Of a stretch of DNA of 16,224 nucleotides, positions 8,391 through 14,430 are shown piece after piece. This DNA is from JBBTIS01 sp038059855 (GTDB lineage: Bacteria; Elusimicrobiota; Elusimicrobia; JACQPE01): positions 1 to 16,224 of the forward strand of contig CAYHKQ010000056.1 of assembly GCA_964357255.1 (NCBI GenBank), read 5' to 3'. Within the stretch, counting starts at the first letter, position 1, and every line of letters begins with the position of its first letter. The notes beneath the pieces were generated by a model. That model did no database searches. It had not been told where the DNA came from and was given only the letters and a program-made list of their open reading frames with translations. A program made the position numbers and the translations under genes.

Positions 8391-9787
8391 AACTTCTTTG
8401 CGTTTTTCCGAGATAAAAATTCATCAATGGCATCGGCTGCTTTTCTGCCGGCCCCGGCGGCCGAAATGACCGTCGCGGAACCCGTCACAATGTCGCCTCC
8501 GGCGTAAACCCTGGACTTGGAAGTCGCCCCTGTCGCCTCATCAATGATCATTCCACCCCATTGTTGAGTCTTAAGATCGGGCGTCGTTATGGCGATCAAA
8601 GGGTTCGGGCTCGTGCCGATCGCAGAGATGACCATATCGGCTTCCATCATAAATTTTTCCCCGGTCGGGACCGGCCTGGCGCGGCCGGAAGCATCCGGCT
8701 CGCCCAACTCCATCTTTTCCACCTCAACGGCTTTAACCCAGCCCTTGTTATTGCCGATGATTTTCGTCGGATTGGTCAGCCAATAAAATTTAATGCCCTC
8801 TTCGACGGCATGTTCGTATTCCTCGATTCTCGCGGTCATCTCTTTGATCGTTCTGCGATAAACAATGACCGCCTCATCGGCGCCGAGCCTCAGGGCCGAG
8901 CGCACCGAATCCATGGCCACGTTGCCGGAGCCGACAACGATAGTTTTTTTCCCAGCCTTAGCCGGCGTATCGTATTGCGGAAAAAGATAGGCCTTCATGA
9001 GATTGATCCGGGTTAAAAATTCGTTGGCCGAGAGGACTCCGTTTAAATGTTCGCCTTCGATTCCAAGGAAGGACGGCAATCCGGCGCCGGTTCCCAAAAA
9101 AACGACATCATATTCCTTGAGTAGCTCGTCAATGGTTTTCGTTCTGCCGACAATGAAATCGCAAATGATTTCAACGCCAAGCTTTTTGAGGCCTTCGATT
9201 TCAAAATCCAATATCGCCTTAGGCAGTCTGAACTCCGGTATTCCGTATCTTAAAACTCCGCCGGCCGCGTCCAGCGCTTCAAAAATAGTCACCCCATAGC
9301 CCTTGCGTATCAAGTCCCCGGCGACCGTTAAGCCCGCGGGTCCTGAGCCGATAACAGCGACCTTGTGGGGCTTCGCGGATAAAATATTCTCCTCGACTCT
9401 TCCGTTGGAGACCTCCCAATCAGCGAGGAAGCGCTCCAAATATCCTATCGCTACGGGTTTAAACCTTCCGCTGACATGACATTTTCCTTCGCACTGAGAC
9501 TCTTGGGGGCAAACCCTGCCGCAGACCCCGGGCAGGCTGTTATATTTTTTAACGAGCCTGAGAGATTCTTCGATTCTATTTTGAGAAATTAATCGGATGA
9601 ACTCGGCAATCGGAATGTTAACCGGACAGCCTTTTTCGCATTCGGCCTCCTGGCAACGAAGACATCGTCCGGCTTCAAAAAGGGCCCTGTTCAAGTCATA
9701 ACCAAAATTGACTTCTTCGAATACCCCGGAGCGCTCTTTAGGCTCCATCGCGGGCATGTGAGTTTTATTGGAAATTTTTAGAGACAT
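8387..9787 (-). CDS. nfnB: NfnB-like NADPH/FAD/[4Fe-4S] flavoprotein (GltD family)
   Basis: The 466-residue product belongs to the glutamate synthase small-subunit family, NfnB branch. Two [4Fe-4S] groups lie near the N-terminus: Cys42, 45, 50, 54 and Cys89, 93, 99, 103 (VCGRVCPQESQCEGKC). FAD binding: VAVIGSGPAGLTVA (143-156). NAD(P)H binding: IVVGSGNVAMDSVRSALRLG (283-302), followed by VYRR (309-312), arginines typical of NADPH-specific members. A second FAD segment, YAGGDIVTGSATVISAAGAG, is near the C-terminus. In Nfn the FAD of NfnB is the bifurcating site. There is no gltB-like large subunit nearby, and an NfnA-like protein is in the same operon, so a glutamate synthase role is unlikely. 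The ATG at 9787 has no convincing ribosome site; ATG at 9757 (MPAMEPKERSG) gives an N-terminus closer to other NfnB proteins. It is the first gene of the operon. Confidence 0.92.
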   Translation of the reverse strand: MSLKISNKTHMPAMEPKERSGVFEEVNFGYDLNRALFEAGRCLRCQEAECEKGCPVNIPIAEFIRLISQNRIEESLRLVKKYNSLPGVCGRVCPQESQCEGKCHVSGRFKPVAIGYLERFLADWEVSNGRVEENILSAKPHKVAVIGSGPAGLTVAGDLIRKGYGVTIFEALDAAGGVLRYGIPEFRLPKAILDFEIEGLKKLGVEIICDFIVGRTKTIDELLKEYDVVFLGTGAGLPSFLGIEGEHLNGVLSANEFLTRINLMKAYLFPQYDTPAKAGKKTIVVGSGNVAMDSVRSALRLGADEAVIVYRRTIKEMTARIEEYEHAVEEGIKFYWLTNPTKIIGNNKGWVKAVEVEKMELGEPDASGRARPVPTGEKFMMEADMVISAIGTSPNPLIAITTPDLKTQQWGGMIIDEATGATSKSRVYAGGDIVTGSATVISAAGAGRKAADAIDEFLSRKNAKKL

Positions 9788-9836
9788 TTATATCGCTTGA
9801 CAAGGGCAATTATTCCGCTTTTTCGCCTACTGATTT

Positions 9837-10170
9837 GCCGCGGGAGGGAATCCCCCTCCTGCGCGCCGCTGCCTCGCGGCGCTCCCCCGGGGCCAGGGAC
9901 CCTCGCTGTATCACCCACCGGGTGCGCTCGGGTTCCCTTCGATTCCCTCCCACTTCGCACGATAGCAAAGCAAGTCTGCCGCGGGAGGGAATCCCCCTCC
10001 TGCGCGCCGCTGCCTCGCGGCGCTCCCCCGGNNNNNNNNNNNNNNNNNNNNNNNNNNNNNNNNNNNNNNNNNNNNNNNNNNNNNNNNNNNNNNNNNNNNN
10101 NNNNNNNNNNNNNNNNNNNNNNNNNNNNNNNTCGATTCCCTCCCACTTCGCACGATAGCAAAGCAAGTCT
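9837..10170 (-). repeat. 141-bp tandem repeat array immediately downstream of tRNA-Phe, each unit ending in the tRNA 3' end
   Basis: Bases 9837-9977 form one complete unit, and 9978-10031 plus 10132-10170 are the two ends of at least one further unit around a gap. The visible matches are exact: 9837-9890 equals 9978-10031 (54 of 54), and 9939-9977 equals 10132-10170 (39 of 39). Read on the minus strand, every unit ends with the 16 nt GATTCCCTCCCGCGGC, the last 16 nt of the tRNA body. The unit contains a perfect 7-bp GC hairpin (9863-9869 with 9876-9882) and an 11-bp inverted pair (9941-9951 with 9983-9993). 141 is divisible by three, so stop-free frames run through it. No gene can be supported here. 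Confidence 0.85.
10032..10131. other. Assembly gap of 100 N inside the tandem array
   Basis: Exactly 100 N is a common placeholder length. The flanks fit the 141-bp period, so the missing sequence should be 48 bp plus a whole number of 141-bp units, not 100 bp. The tandem array is the obvious reason the assembly broke here. Confidence 0.9.
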
Positions 10171-10241
10171 GCCGCGGGAGGGAATCGAACCCCCCACGCC
10201 AGCTTTTTCAGAGCTGCGCTCTACCACTGAGCTACCGCGGC
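10170..10241 (-). tRNA. tRNA-Phe (anticodon GAA)
   Basis: The minus strand folds as a complete cloverleaf of 72 nt including the discriminator A. Acceptor stem GCCGCGG pairs with CCGCGGC. D stem is GCTC/GAGC with loop AGTGGTA. Anticodon stem is CAGCT/AGCTG with loop CTGAAAA, giving anticodon GAA. T stem is GGGGG/CCCTC (one G-T pair) with loop TTCGATT. CCA is not encoded: the 3' flank begins GACTTG. No T-run follows, so transcription probably continues into the tandem array. Confidence 0.96.
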
Positions 10242-10255
10242 ATGTGGAAAATTAA

Positions 10256-10261
10256 ATTATA
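10256..10261 (-). promoter_or_regulatory. Probable -10 box of the tRNA-Phe promoter
   Basis: The minus strand has a perfect TATAAT 14 nt before the tRNA 5' end, inside an A/T-rich stretch, as expected for a stable-RNA promoter with a very short leader. No good -35 box lies at 16-18 nt spacing; a TTGAAA lies 21 nt upstream, which is too far to count on. Confidence 0.6.
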
Positions 10262-10312
10262 CCTTTTGCTCTCGTCCGCCATTTTCAAAAAAATTAAACT
10301 CGGATTCCGCCG

Positions 10313-10396
10313 CGTCCCAACCCTCTATAGCACGAAGACTCAAATTCTTGTTTTTTCGAGAAGATTTTTTGTTCGTCACACCGGCGTCCCAACCCT
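10313..10396. repeat. Short direct repeat in the intergenic region
   Basis: CGTCCCAACCCT occurs at 10313-10324 and again at 10385-10396, 72 bp apart. The stretch 10262-10464 shows no gene. It also holds a 7-bp hairpin TCCCGTC/GACGGGA (10418-10435). The two copies may be edges of a dispersed intergenic repeat, which only a whole-genome comparison can show. Confidence 0.4.
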
Positions 10397-10464
10397 TTAT
10401 TGAAATTGAGGGGACTCTCCCGTCTCCTGACGGGACGAAAGCCGGTGTCCAGACGTTGCCAACG

Positions 10465-10497
10465 AAAAAAAGGCTGGATTCCGGCTTTCGCCGGAAT
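10465..10497 (-). terminator. REP-like hairpin with T-run, probable terminator of the lipoprotein gene
   Basis: On the minus strand, 28 nt after the lipoprotein stop, ATTCCGGC pairs with GCCGGAAT around a GAAA loop (10478-10497). Six bases later comes TTTTTTT (10465-10471). This is the form of an intrinsic terminator, although the T-run is slightly displaced. The core GGATTCCGGCTTTCGCCGG followed by AATGACG on the plus strand also resembles a dispersed repeat common between genes in many bacteria, so it may be both. Confidence 0.55.
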
Positions 10498-10524
10498 GAC
10501 GAATTTGGTTGCGGCTGGGCCGCG

Positions 10525-13206
10525 CTATGGCGCGTAAGTCAGGGTGACAGCCTTGTCGCCGTTCATGACGACATCGCAAGTTGCCGAAGCGGCGACAGTT
10601 CCGGAGCAGGCCCCGCCCCAAGCGCCAGTGCTGGCATTCCCTTTGGTCGCCGTAATGGTCACGACGGAATGGGCCGTATAATATTTTGGACAGGCAGCCA
10701 CGCAAGCGACAAGCCCGGCTCCGCTGTCCGCACCCGTGGCGGACGTGCCGGCCACGCCCGTCGTGCCTGCCGGCGTAACCGTCAGAGTCAACAGCGGCGG
10801 GTCGAACTTAGCCGATATCGTCTTACTCGCGTCCATGGTCACGGTGCAACCACCAGTTCCGGAGCAACCGCCGCCGTTCCAACCCATAAATGTCGAATCA
10901 GCATCGGCCGTTGCGGCCAATGTCACGGAGGCATTCGGCGCGTATTTCTCCGTGCAATCCGTGTTATTGCTATCGCAATTAATGCCGGCTACAGCGGAGG
11001 TCACTGTGCCGTTTCCGGTAACGAGGGTTGTCGCATTGGTCGTTTTATTCGTCGTTAAGGTATAAGACGTAAACAACGCTGTTACGGTTTTATTCGCGTG
11101 CATGGTCACGACGCAGGTGCCGGTTCCCGAGCAACCCTCGCCGCTCCAAGCGGTGAAAGCAGACTTGGAGTTCGCAACAGCCGTTAACGTAACCAGGGTA
11201 TTGAGCGGATAGTACTCCGAATCGTCCGTATTGGCATAGTCATAATTAATACCCGCCGGCAATGACGTAATGCTTCCCTCGCCAGTGCTCGCACCCTTGC
11301 TCACCGTCAACCGGTAGGTATTAAACACCGCGCCTACGATTTTATCGGCGTTCATGGTCAAACTGCAGGTCCCTGTTCCCGAACAATCGCCGGTCCAACC
11401 CATAAAGGTCGAGTTGGCTGCGGCGGAAGCCGTCAGGACTACCGCCCTGTCAACATAATAATTCTCCGTGCAATCCGCAACGGCCACATCAGGTGTCTCG
11501 GTGGAGCCATTTAAACCGCAGTTTATACCGCCGACATCAGCCTTCACCACGCCGCCCGCCGCCCCCGCATTGCGTGTAACCGTTAACGTCAAGGTGGGCT
11601 GGCCGAAGACCGCTTCAACGTCCTTCTTATCATTCATCGTCACCACGCAAGTCGCGCCGGAGCCGGCGCAAACACCGCCGCTCCAACCTAAAAAGGTAGA
11701 CCCTGTATCAGCCGCGGCAGTCAAGGTGACCGCAGTATCCACTGCATAGTATTCCATGCAGTCCACGCCACAATTGATTCCCGATGGCGAGGAAGTCACC
11801 GAACCACTGCCAACGCCGGACTTTGCAATAGTCAAAAGCGGCTTATCAAAGATCGCTGTCACTGCCCCTGCCCCAGCCATATCCAGATAGCAAGCTCCCT
11901 GGCCCGCGCACGAGGTGCCCCCGCCGGGATTCGTGTTGAGCGTCCAACCGGAAAAAATTGATCCGGCATCCGGCGTGGCCGTTAAATTAACGATGGCGCT
12001 CGGGGAACCGGACGAATAGGTTTCATAACAGTCGGTTGCGCCCGTGGCCGTTCCGCAGTTAATATCTCCCGCGGGAAAAGAGGTGACCGTGCCGGCGCCG
12101 GTGCCCGCCCTCGATACGATCAGCGCNNNNNNNNNNATCAGCGCAATCCTGGTAAAGGTCGCAGTAACGGACTTAGCCGCGGTCATGGTCACTGTGCATA
12201 TTGGACCTGTAAATGCCGCGCACGAGCCGCCCCAACCGCTAAACACCGAGTCGGAATCGGCCGTGGCGGTCAATGTCACGGTCATACTGCCGCTGGTGGC
12301 GCCATAGGTTTCCGCGCAATCCGTGCCGCAGTCAATTCCGGAGGGCGAAGAAGAAACCGCGCCGCCGCCAGTGCCCGCTAATTTCACGGACAATGCCAGG
12401 GTGTCAAATTTCGCGGTTACGCTCTTATTAGCGCTCATGGTTATATAACAGACAGGTCCGGTAAAAGCCGCGCACGCGCCGGTCCAGGAAGAAAAGTAAG
12501 AGCCGGCCTCCGGAATGGCCTTTAAGGTCACGGTCCCGGTGCTGGCAAAAATAGTTTTACACGTTGCGCCGCAATCAATTCCAGATGGGTTTGAGCTGAC
12601 CTTTCCAACTCCTGTGCCATTGGTAGCCAAAACATTAACCACTAGGGTCCAAGTCGTGGACGGAGTGGTGGAGTTATAAACAACAAAAGGATACTGCCAT
12701 TTCATCATCACGCCGGCGGAGGTGCTCACGGAAGTCACATAAAAACGGGAATACGTGCCATCATAAAGTTGCATGACATAGCCGTGGCCCGCCTGAGCCA
12801 GCATGGTCACAGCGCGACCGTCTTGTGGAATACCGGTCACCTCGACTAAGCCGGCCACCGCGCCGACATCAGCCATCCAGACCACATCGTCATTGCCCAG
12901 GGTCGCCGCATAAGCGGTTAAATCAATGTCATCGCTGTTTTTGCTCACAAGCAAATCGCAGTCACTGACGCCGGTGCAATTGATATAGCCTGTGCGGAAA
13001 TTCAAAATATTGACAAGGGCTCCCGCCTTAAGCGGCAAATGCGTCGTCACCGTGCCGACCGGATCGGCCGGGGCCGCGGCAACCGCGCCGCCGCCGGAAG
13101 AGGTGACTGCCTCATCTTTTTTCTTATCGCAACCCACTAAGGCGTAAACGCCGAAAGCCGTTAATGCCGCCGCAACCGTAAAACTCAATGAGCGAATTTT
13201 CTTCAT
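10525..13206 (-). CDS. Large lipoprotein with eight divergent InlB-B-type repeats
   Basis: The product is about 893 residues as written. It starts MKKIRSLSFT with a hydrophobic segment and lipobox LVGC, lipidated on Cys26, followed by D and lysines and a Gly/Ala-rich linker. Residues about 55-180 form a unique domain with YINCTGVSDC (74-83). From about 186 to the end, eight repeats of 80-95 residues follow the pattern 'hydrophobic strand, G-x-V-x-S, INCG..C, VTLTA, F.GW.G.C.G.G.C.VTM...K.VTA.F', matching the divergent InlB B-repeat/Flg_new family. Most repeats carry two Cys near INCG..C and two around GW.G.C, probably disulfides in an oxidising compartment. Repeat 6 lacks the first pair (INYDYANTDDSEYY). 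The start is the ATG at 13206 with GGAGG just upstream; the TTG at 13218 is rejected. Asp follows the lipid Cys, an inner-membrane retention signal in E. coli but not everywhere. Function is unknown; surface or adhesion display is a guess. Confidence 0.88.
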   Translation of the reverse strand: MKKIRSLSFTVAAALTAFGVYALVGCDKKKDEAVTSSGGGAVAAAPADPVGTVTTHLPLKAGALVNILNFRTGYINCTGVSDCDLLVSKNSDDIDLTAYAATLGNDDVVWMADVGAVAGLVEVTGIPQDGRAVTMLAQAGHGYVMQLYDGTYSRFYVTSVSTSAGVMMKWQYPFVVYNSTTPSTTWTLVVNVLATNGTGVGKVSSNPSGIDCGATCKTIFASTGTVTLKAIPEAGSYFSSWTGACAAFTGPVCYITMSANKSVTAKFDTLALSVKLAGTGGGAVSSSPSGIDCGTDCAETYGATSGSMTVTLTATADSDSVFSGWGGSCAAFTGPICTVTMTAAKSVTATFTRIALXXXXALIVSRAGTGAGTVTSFPAGDINCGTATGATDCYETYSSGSPSAIVNLTATPDAGSIFSGWTLNTNPGGGTSCAGQGACYLDMAGAGAVTAIFDKPLLTIAKSGVGSGSVTSSPSGINCGVDCMEYYAVDTAVTLTAAADTGSTFLGWSGGVCAGSGATCVVTMNDKKDVEAVFGQPTLTLTVTRNAGAAGGVVKADVGGINCGLNGSTETPDVAVADCTENYYVDRAVVLTASAAANSTFMGWTGDCSGTGTCSLTMNADKIVGAVFNTYRLTVSKGASTGEGSITSLPAGINYDYANTDDSEYYPLNTLVTLTAVANSKSAFTAWSGEGCSGTGTCVVTMHANKTVTALFTSYTLTTNKTTNATTLVTGNGTVTSAVAGINCDSNNTDCTEKYAPNASVTLAATADADSTFMGWNGGGCSGTGGCTVTMDASKTISAKFDPPLLTLTVTPAGTTGVAGTSATGADSGAGLVACVAACPKYYTAHSVVTITATKGNASTGAWGGACSGTVAASATCDVVMNGDKAVTLTYAP
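12127..12136. other. 10-N gap inside the lipoprotein gene, probably artefactual
   Basis: The same 8 bases, ATCAGCGC, stand directly on both sides of the N run (12119-12126 and 12137-12144). Merging them removes 18 bases, keeps the reading frame and gives the junction FTRIALIVSRAGTG. That has the same spacing as the preceding repeat junction FDTLALSVKLAGTG. The true protein is therefore probably 6 residues shorter than the frame through the N run. Confidence 0.8.
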
Positions 13207-13223
13207 CTTATCCTCCAATTAAA

Positions 13224-13685
13224 TTAAACACAACGCACGGTAAAAGTGGAAGCGGCAACCTTCTGGTTGTTCCAAAAAACTTCCACTTTCCAATCTCCGT
13301 CAAAAGCTTCGTCCTTAAAATCAGGCACAATCATATCCTCGAGCCCTTTCTTTTCCACATGAAACTTAAGCCACATAAAAAAACGTTTTCCCGCCTTAGA
13401 GCCAAGTTCCAAGGGGAGCTTGGTATGCTCTTGCAGTTTGCCGTCCGGCCGGTACCAAAAACCCTCAAGAACATTATTCCCCTTGACTCCTCGGGAAAGG
13501 TCTACGTTAGCATAAACCCGGTCATGCTGGCAATAAAAAAGCGCGGATGCCTTGGCGGTATCGGAAGATTTTTTGAGCGTGAGCGAATAGGACGTTTTCG
13601 TGGAAGCGGCGCGCGCCGGAGCAACGGCAAATACGGCGACTAGCCCCAGCGCTAAAGCTCCAGCGTAATACCGCATTGCGTCCAT
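13224..13685 (-). CDS. Small secreted protein of unknown function
   Basis: The 153-residue product begins MDAMRYYAGALALGLVAVFA and has a clear Sec signal peptide with probable cleavage after ARA (residue 26). The mature part of about 127 residues alternates short hydrophobic stretches with turns (RVYANVDLS, FWYRPDGK, FMWLKFHV, GDWKVEVFW, STFTVRCV), suggesting a beta-sandwich. It has two cysteines (Cys52 and the penultimate-but-one residue), which could pair. I recognise no family. The frame runs back to 13823, but that would overlap the upstream acyltransferase gene and bury the signal peptide, so I use the ATG at 13685; ATG at 13676 is also possible. TTGACA at 13707-13712 on this strand could be a -35 box, though a matching -10 would overlap the start codon. 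The lipoprotein gene starts 17 bp downstream of its stop, so the two are probably one transcript. Confidence 0.75.
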   Translation of the reverse strand: MDAMRYYAGALALGLVAVFAVAPARAASTKTSYSLTLKKSSDTAKASALFYCQHDRVYANVDLSRGVKGNNVLEGFWYRPDGKLQEHTKLPLELGSKAGKRFFMWLKFHVEKKGLEDMIVPDFKDEAFDGDWKVEVFWNNQKVAASTFTVRCV

Positions 13686-13737
13686 TGTTAATAAAAAAAC
13701 ATGATGTGTCAATAGCTCAACGAAACTTTTTTTGACC

Positions 13738-14388
13738 CTACATTTTCTGTTGGCAGGCCGCGCGGTCGGCCTGCTCGGTGATTTCGTCGAGCGCTTTTTT
13801 AAGTTCTGCCGCTTTTTGCTCAAGATCGTCCTCGGGCTTGATCCAGATGGGCGCTCCGTAAACCAGCACGATGTAGTTAAACGGCAGAGGCAATTGAAAA
13901 CGATCCCAGCTCTTAAAAACCAGTTTGCGCTTCATGCCGTTGGTGACAGGCAAAATAGGGAGGCGCAATTTCTGGGCCAGATAAAGCGTTCCTTGCTTGA
14001 CCTCGCGGCGCGGGCCCACGGGCCCGTCCGGCGTGATGGCCAGGCAATAGCCTTCCTTAATACGGCGCATCAAAGACATCAACCCTTTTCTGGGCTCCCG
14101 CCGTGAGGAGCCACGCGTGGCCGTGAAGCCGAAGAGCTGGAGAACCCGGGTCATGATATCGCCATCCTTGCTCGGCGAAACCAGGGGCGAAATTTTTAGG
14201 CCGCGGTGCGTATAGGCGAACGCAGCCTGGCGCTCATGCCAAAGGGCATTGATATAAAGTTGTTGGGCGGCTTCAAAATCAGTCTGATATTTTGCATTGA
14301 TACTCGCAATAGCGGATGTCTTTCCGACGAAATAAATGTAGAGCCAGGGCAGGCGGGTTACGAAGGCAAATTTTAGAGCGCGCCACAT
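13738..14388 (-). CDS. DUF374 lysophospholipid acyltransferase family protein
   Basis: The 216-residue protein matches the DUF374 branch of the lysophospholipid acyltransferase superfamily, which transfers acyl chains in lipid or lipid A metabolism at the inner membrane. Visible motifs: LVSPSKDGDIMTRVLQLFG (69-87), which replaces the usual His-x4-Asp; TRGSSRREPRKGL (91-103); AITPDGPVGPRREVKQG (117-133); LPILPV (143-148); and SWDRFQLPLPF (160-170). The N-terminal 20 residues include a hydrophobic segment (FAFVTRLPWLYIYFVG). I chose ATG at 14388, which gives normal family length. The frame extends to a TTG at 14430 that directly abuts the divergent transporter's ATG, leaving no room for a promoter. 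Related acyltransferases include LpxL-type enzymes, but the specific substrate is not readable here. The small secreted protein follows 52 bp downstream. Confidence 0.88.
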   Translation of the reverse strand: MWRALKFAFVTRLPWLYIYFVGKTSAIASINAKYQTDFEAAQQLYINALWHERQAAFAYTHRGLKISPLVSPSKDGDIMTRVLQLFGFTATRGSSRREPRKGLMSLMRRIKEGYCLAITPDGPVGPRREVKQGTLYLAQKLRLPILPVTNGMKRKLVFKSWDRFQLPLPFNYIVLVYGAPIWIKPEDDLEQKAAELKKALDEITEQADRAACQQKM

Positions 14389-14409
14389 ATACCGACAAGC
14401 ATACGAGAA

Positions 14410-14417
14410 AGTATACT
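14410..14417. promoter_or_regulatory. Palindromic AGTATACT, candidate shared -10 of a bidirectional promoter
   Basis: The 42-bp space between the acyltransferase ATG (14388) and the transporter ATG (14431) contains the 8-bp palindrome AGTATACT. Each strand therefore reads TATACT, a good -10 box. On the plus strand it would start RNA near 14424, only about 7 nt before the transporter ATG; on the minus strand near 14403, about 15 nt before the acyltransferase ATG. No strong -35 boxes are seen, and neither gene has a clear ribosome site. Confidence 0.4.
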
Positions 14418-14430
14418 CAAGAAACGTCAA

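Noticed and set aside
8387..9787. Glutamate synthase small subunit (GltD)
   Set aside because: No large subunit gene is near, and the operon contains an NfnA-like partner and other bifurcation-type subunits.
9788..9836. Dedicated promoter for the seven-gene operon
   Set aside because: TTGCCC and TATAA-like strings occur just before the nfnB start, but spacing and position overlapping the start codon are unconvincing; read-through from tRNA-Phe is equally possible.
9837..10170. CRISPR array or phage/island attachment sites at the tRNA 3' end
   Set aside because: Units are 141 bp and identical over their visible length with no variable spacers; no integrase or foreign cargo lies between the tRNA-end copies.
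9778..10255. Several long open frames on both strands across the tRNA and tandem array
   Set aside because: They run through the tRNA, the N gap and a GC-rich repeat whose length is a multiple of three; they lack starts with ribosome sites and are explained by the repeat.
10348..11058. 236-codon plus-strand open frame
   Set aside because: It lies mostly antisense to the lipoprotein repeats, whose coding pattern, signal peptide and repeated motifs clearly mark the minus strand as the coding one.
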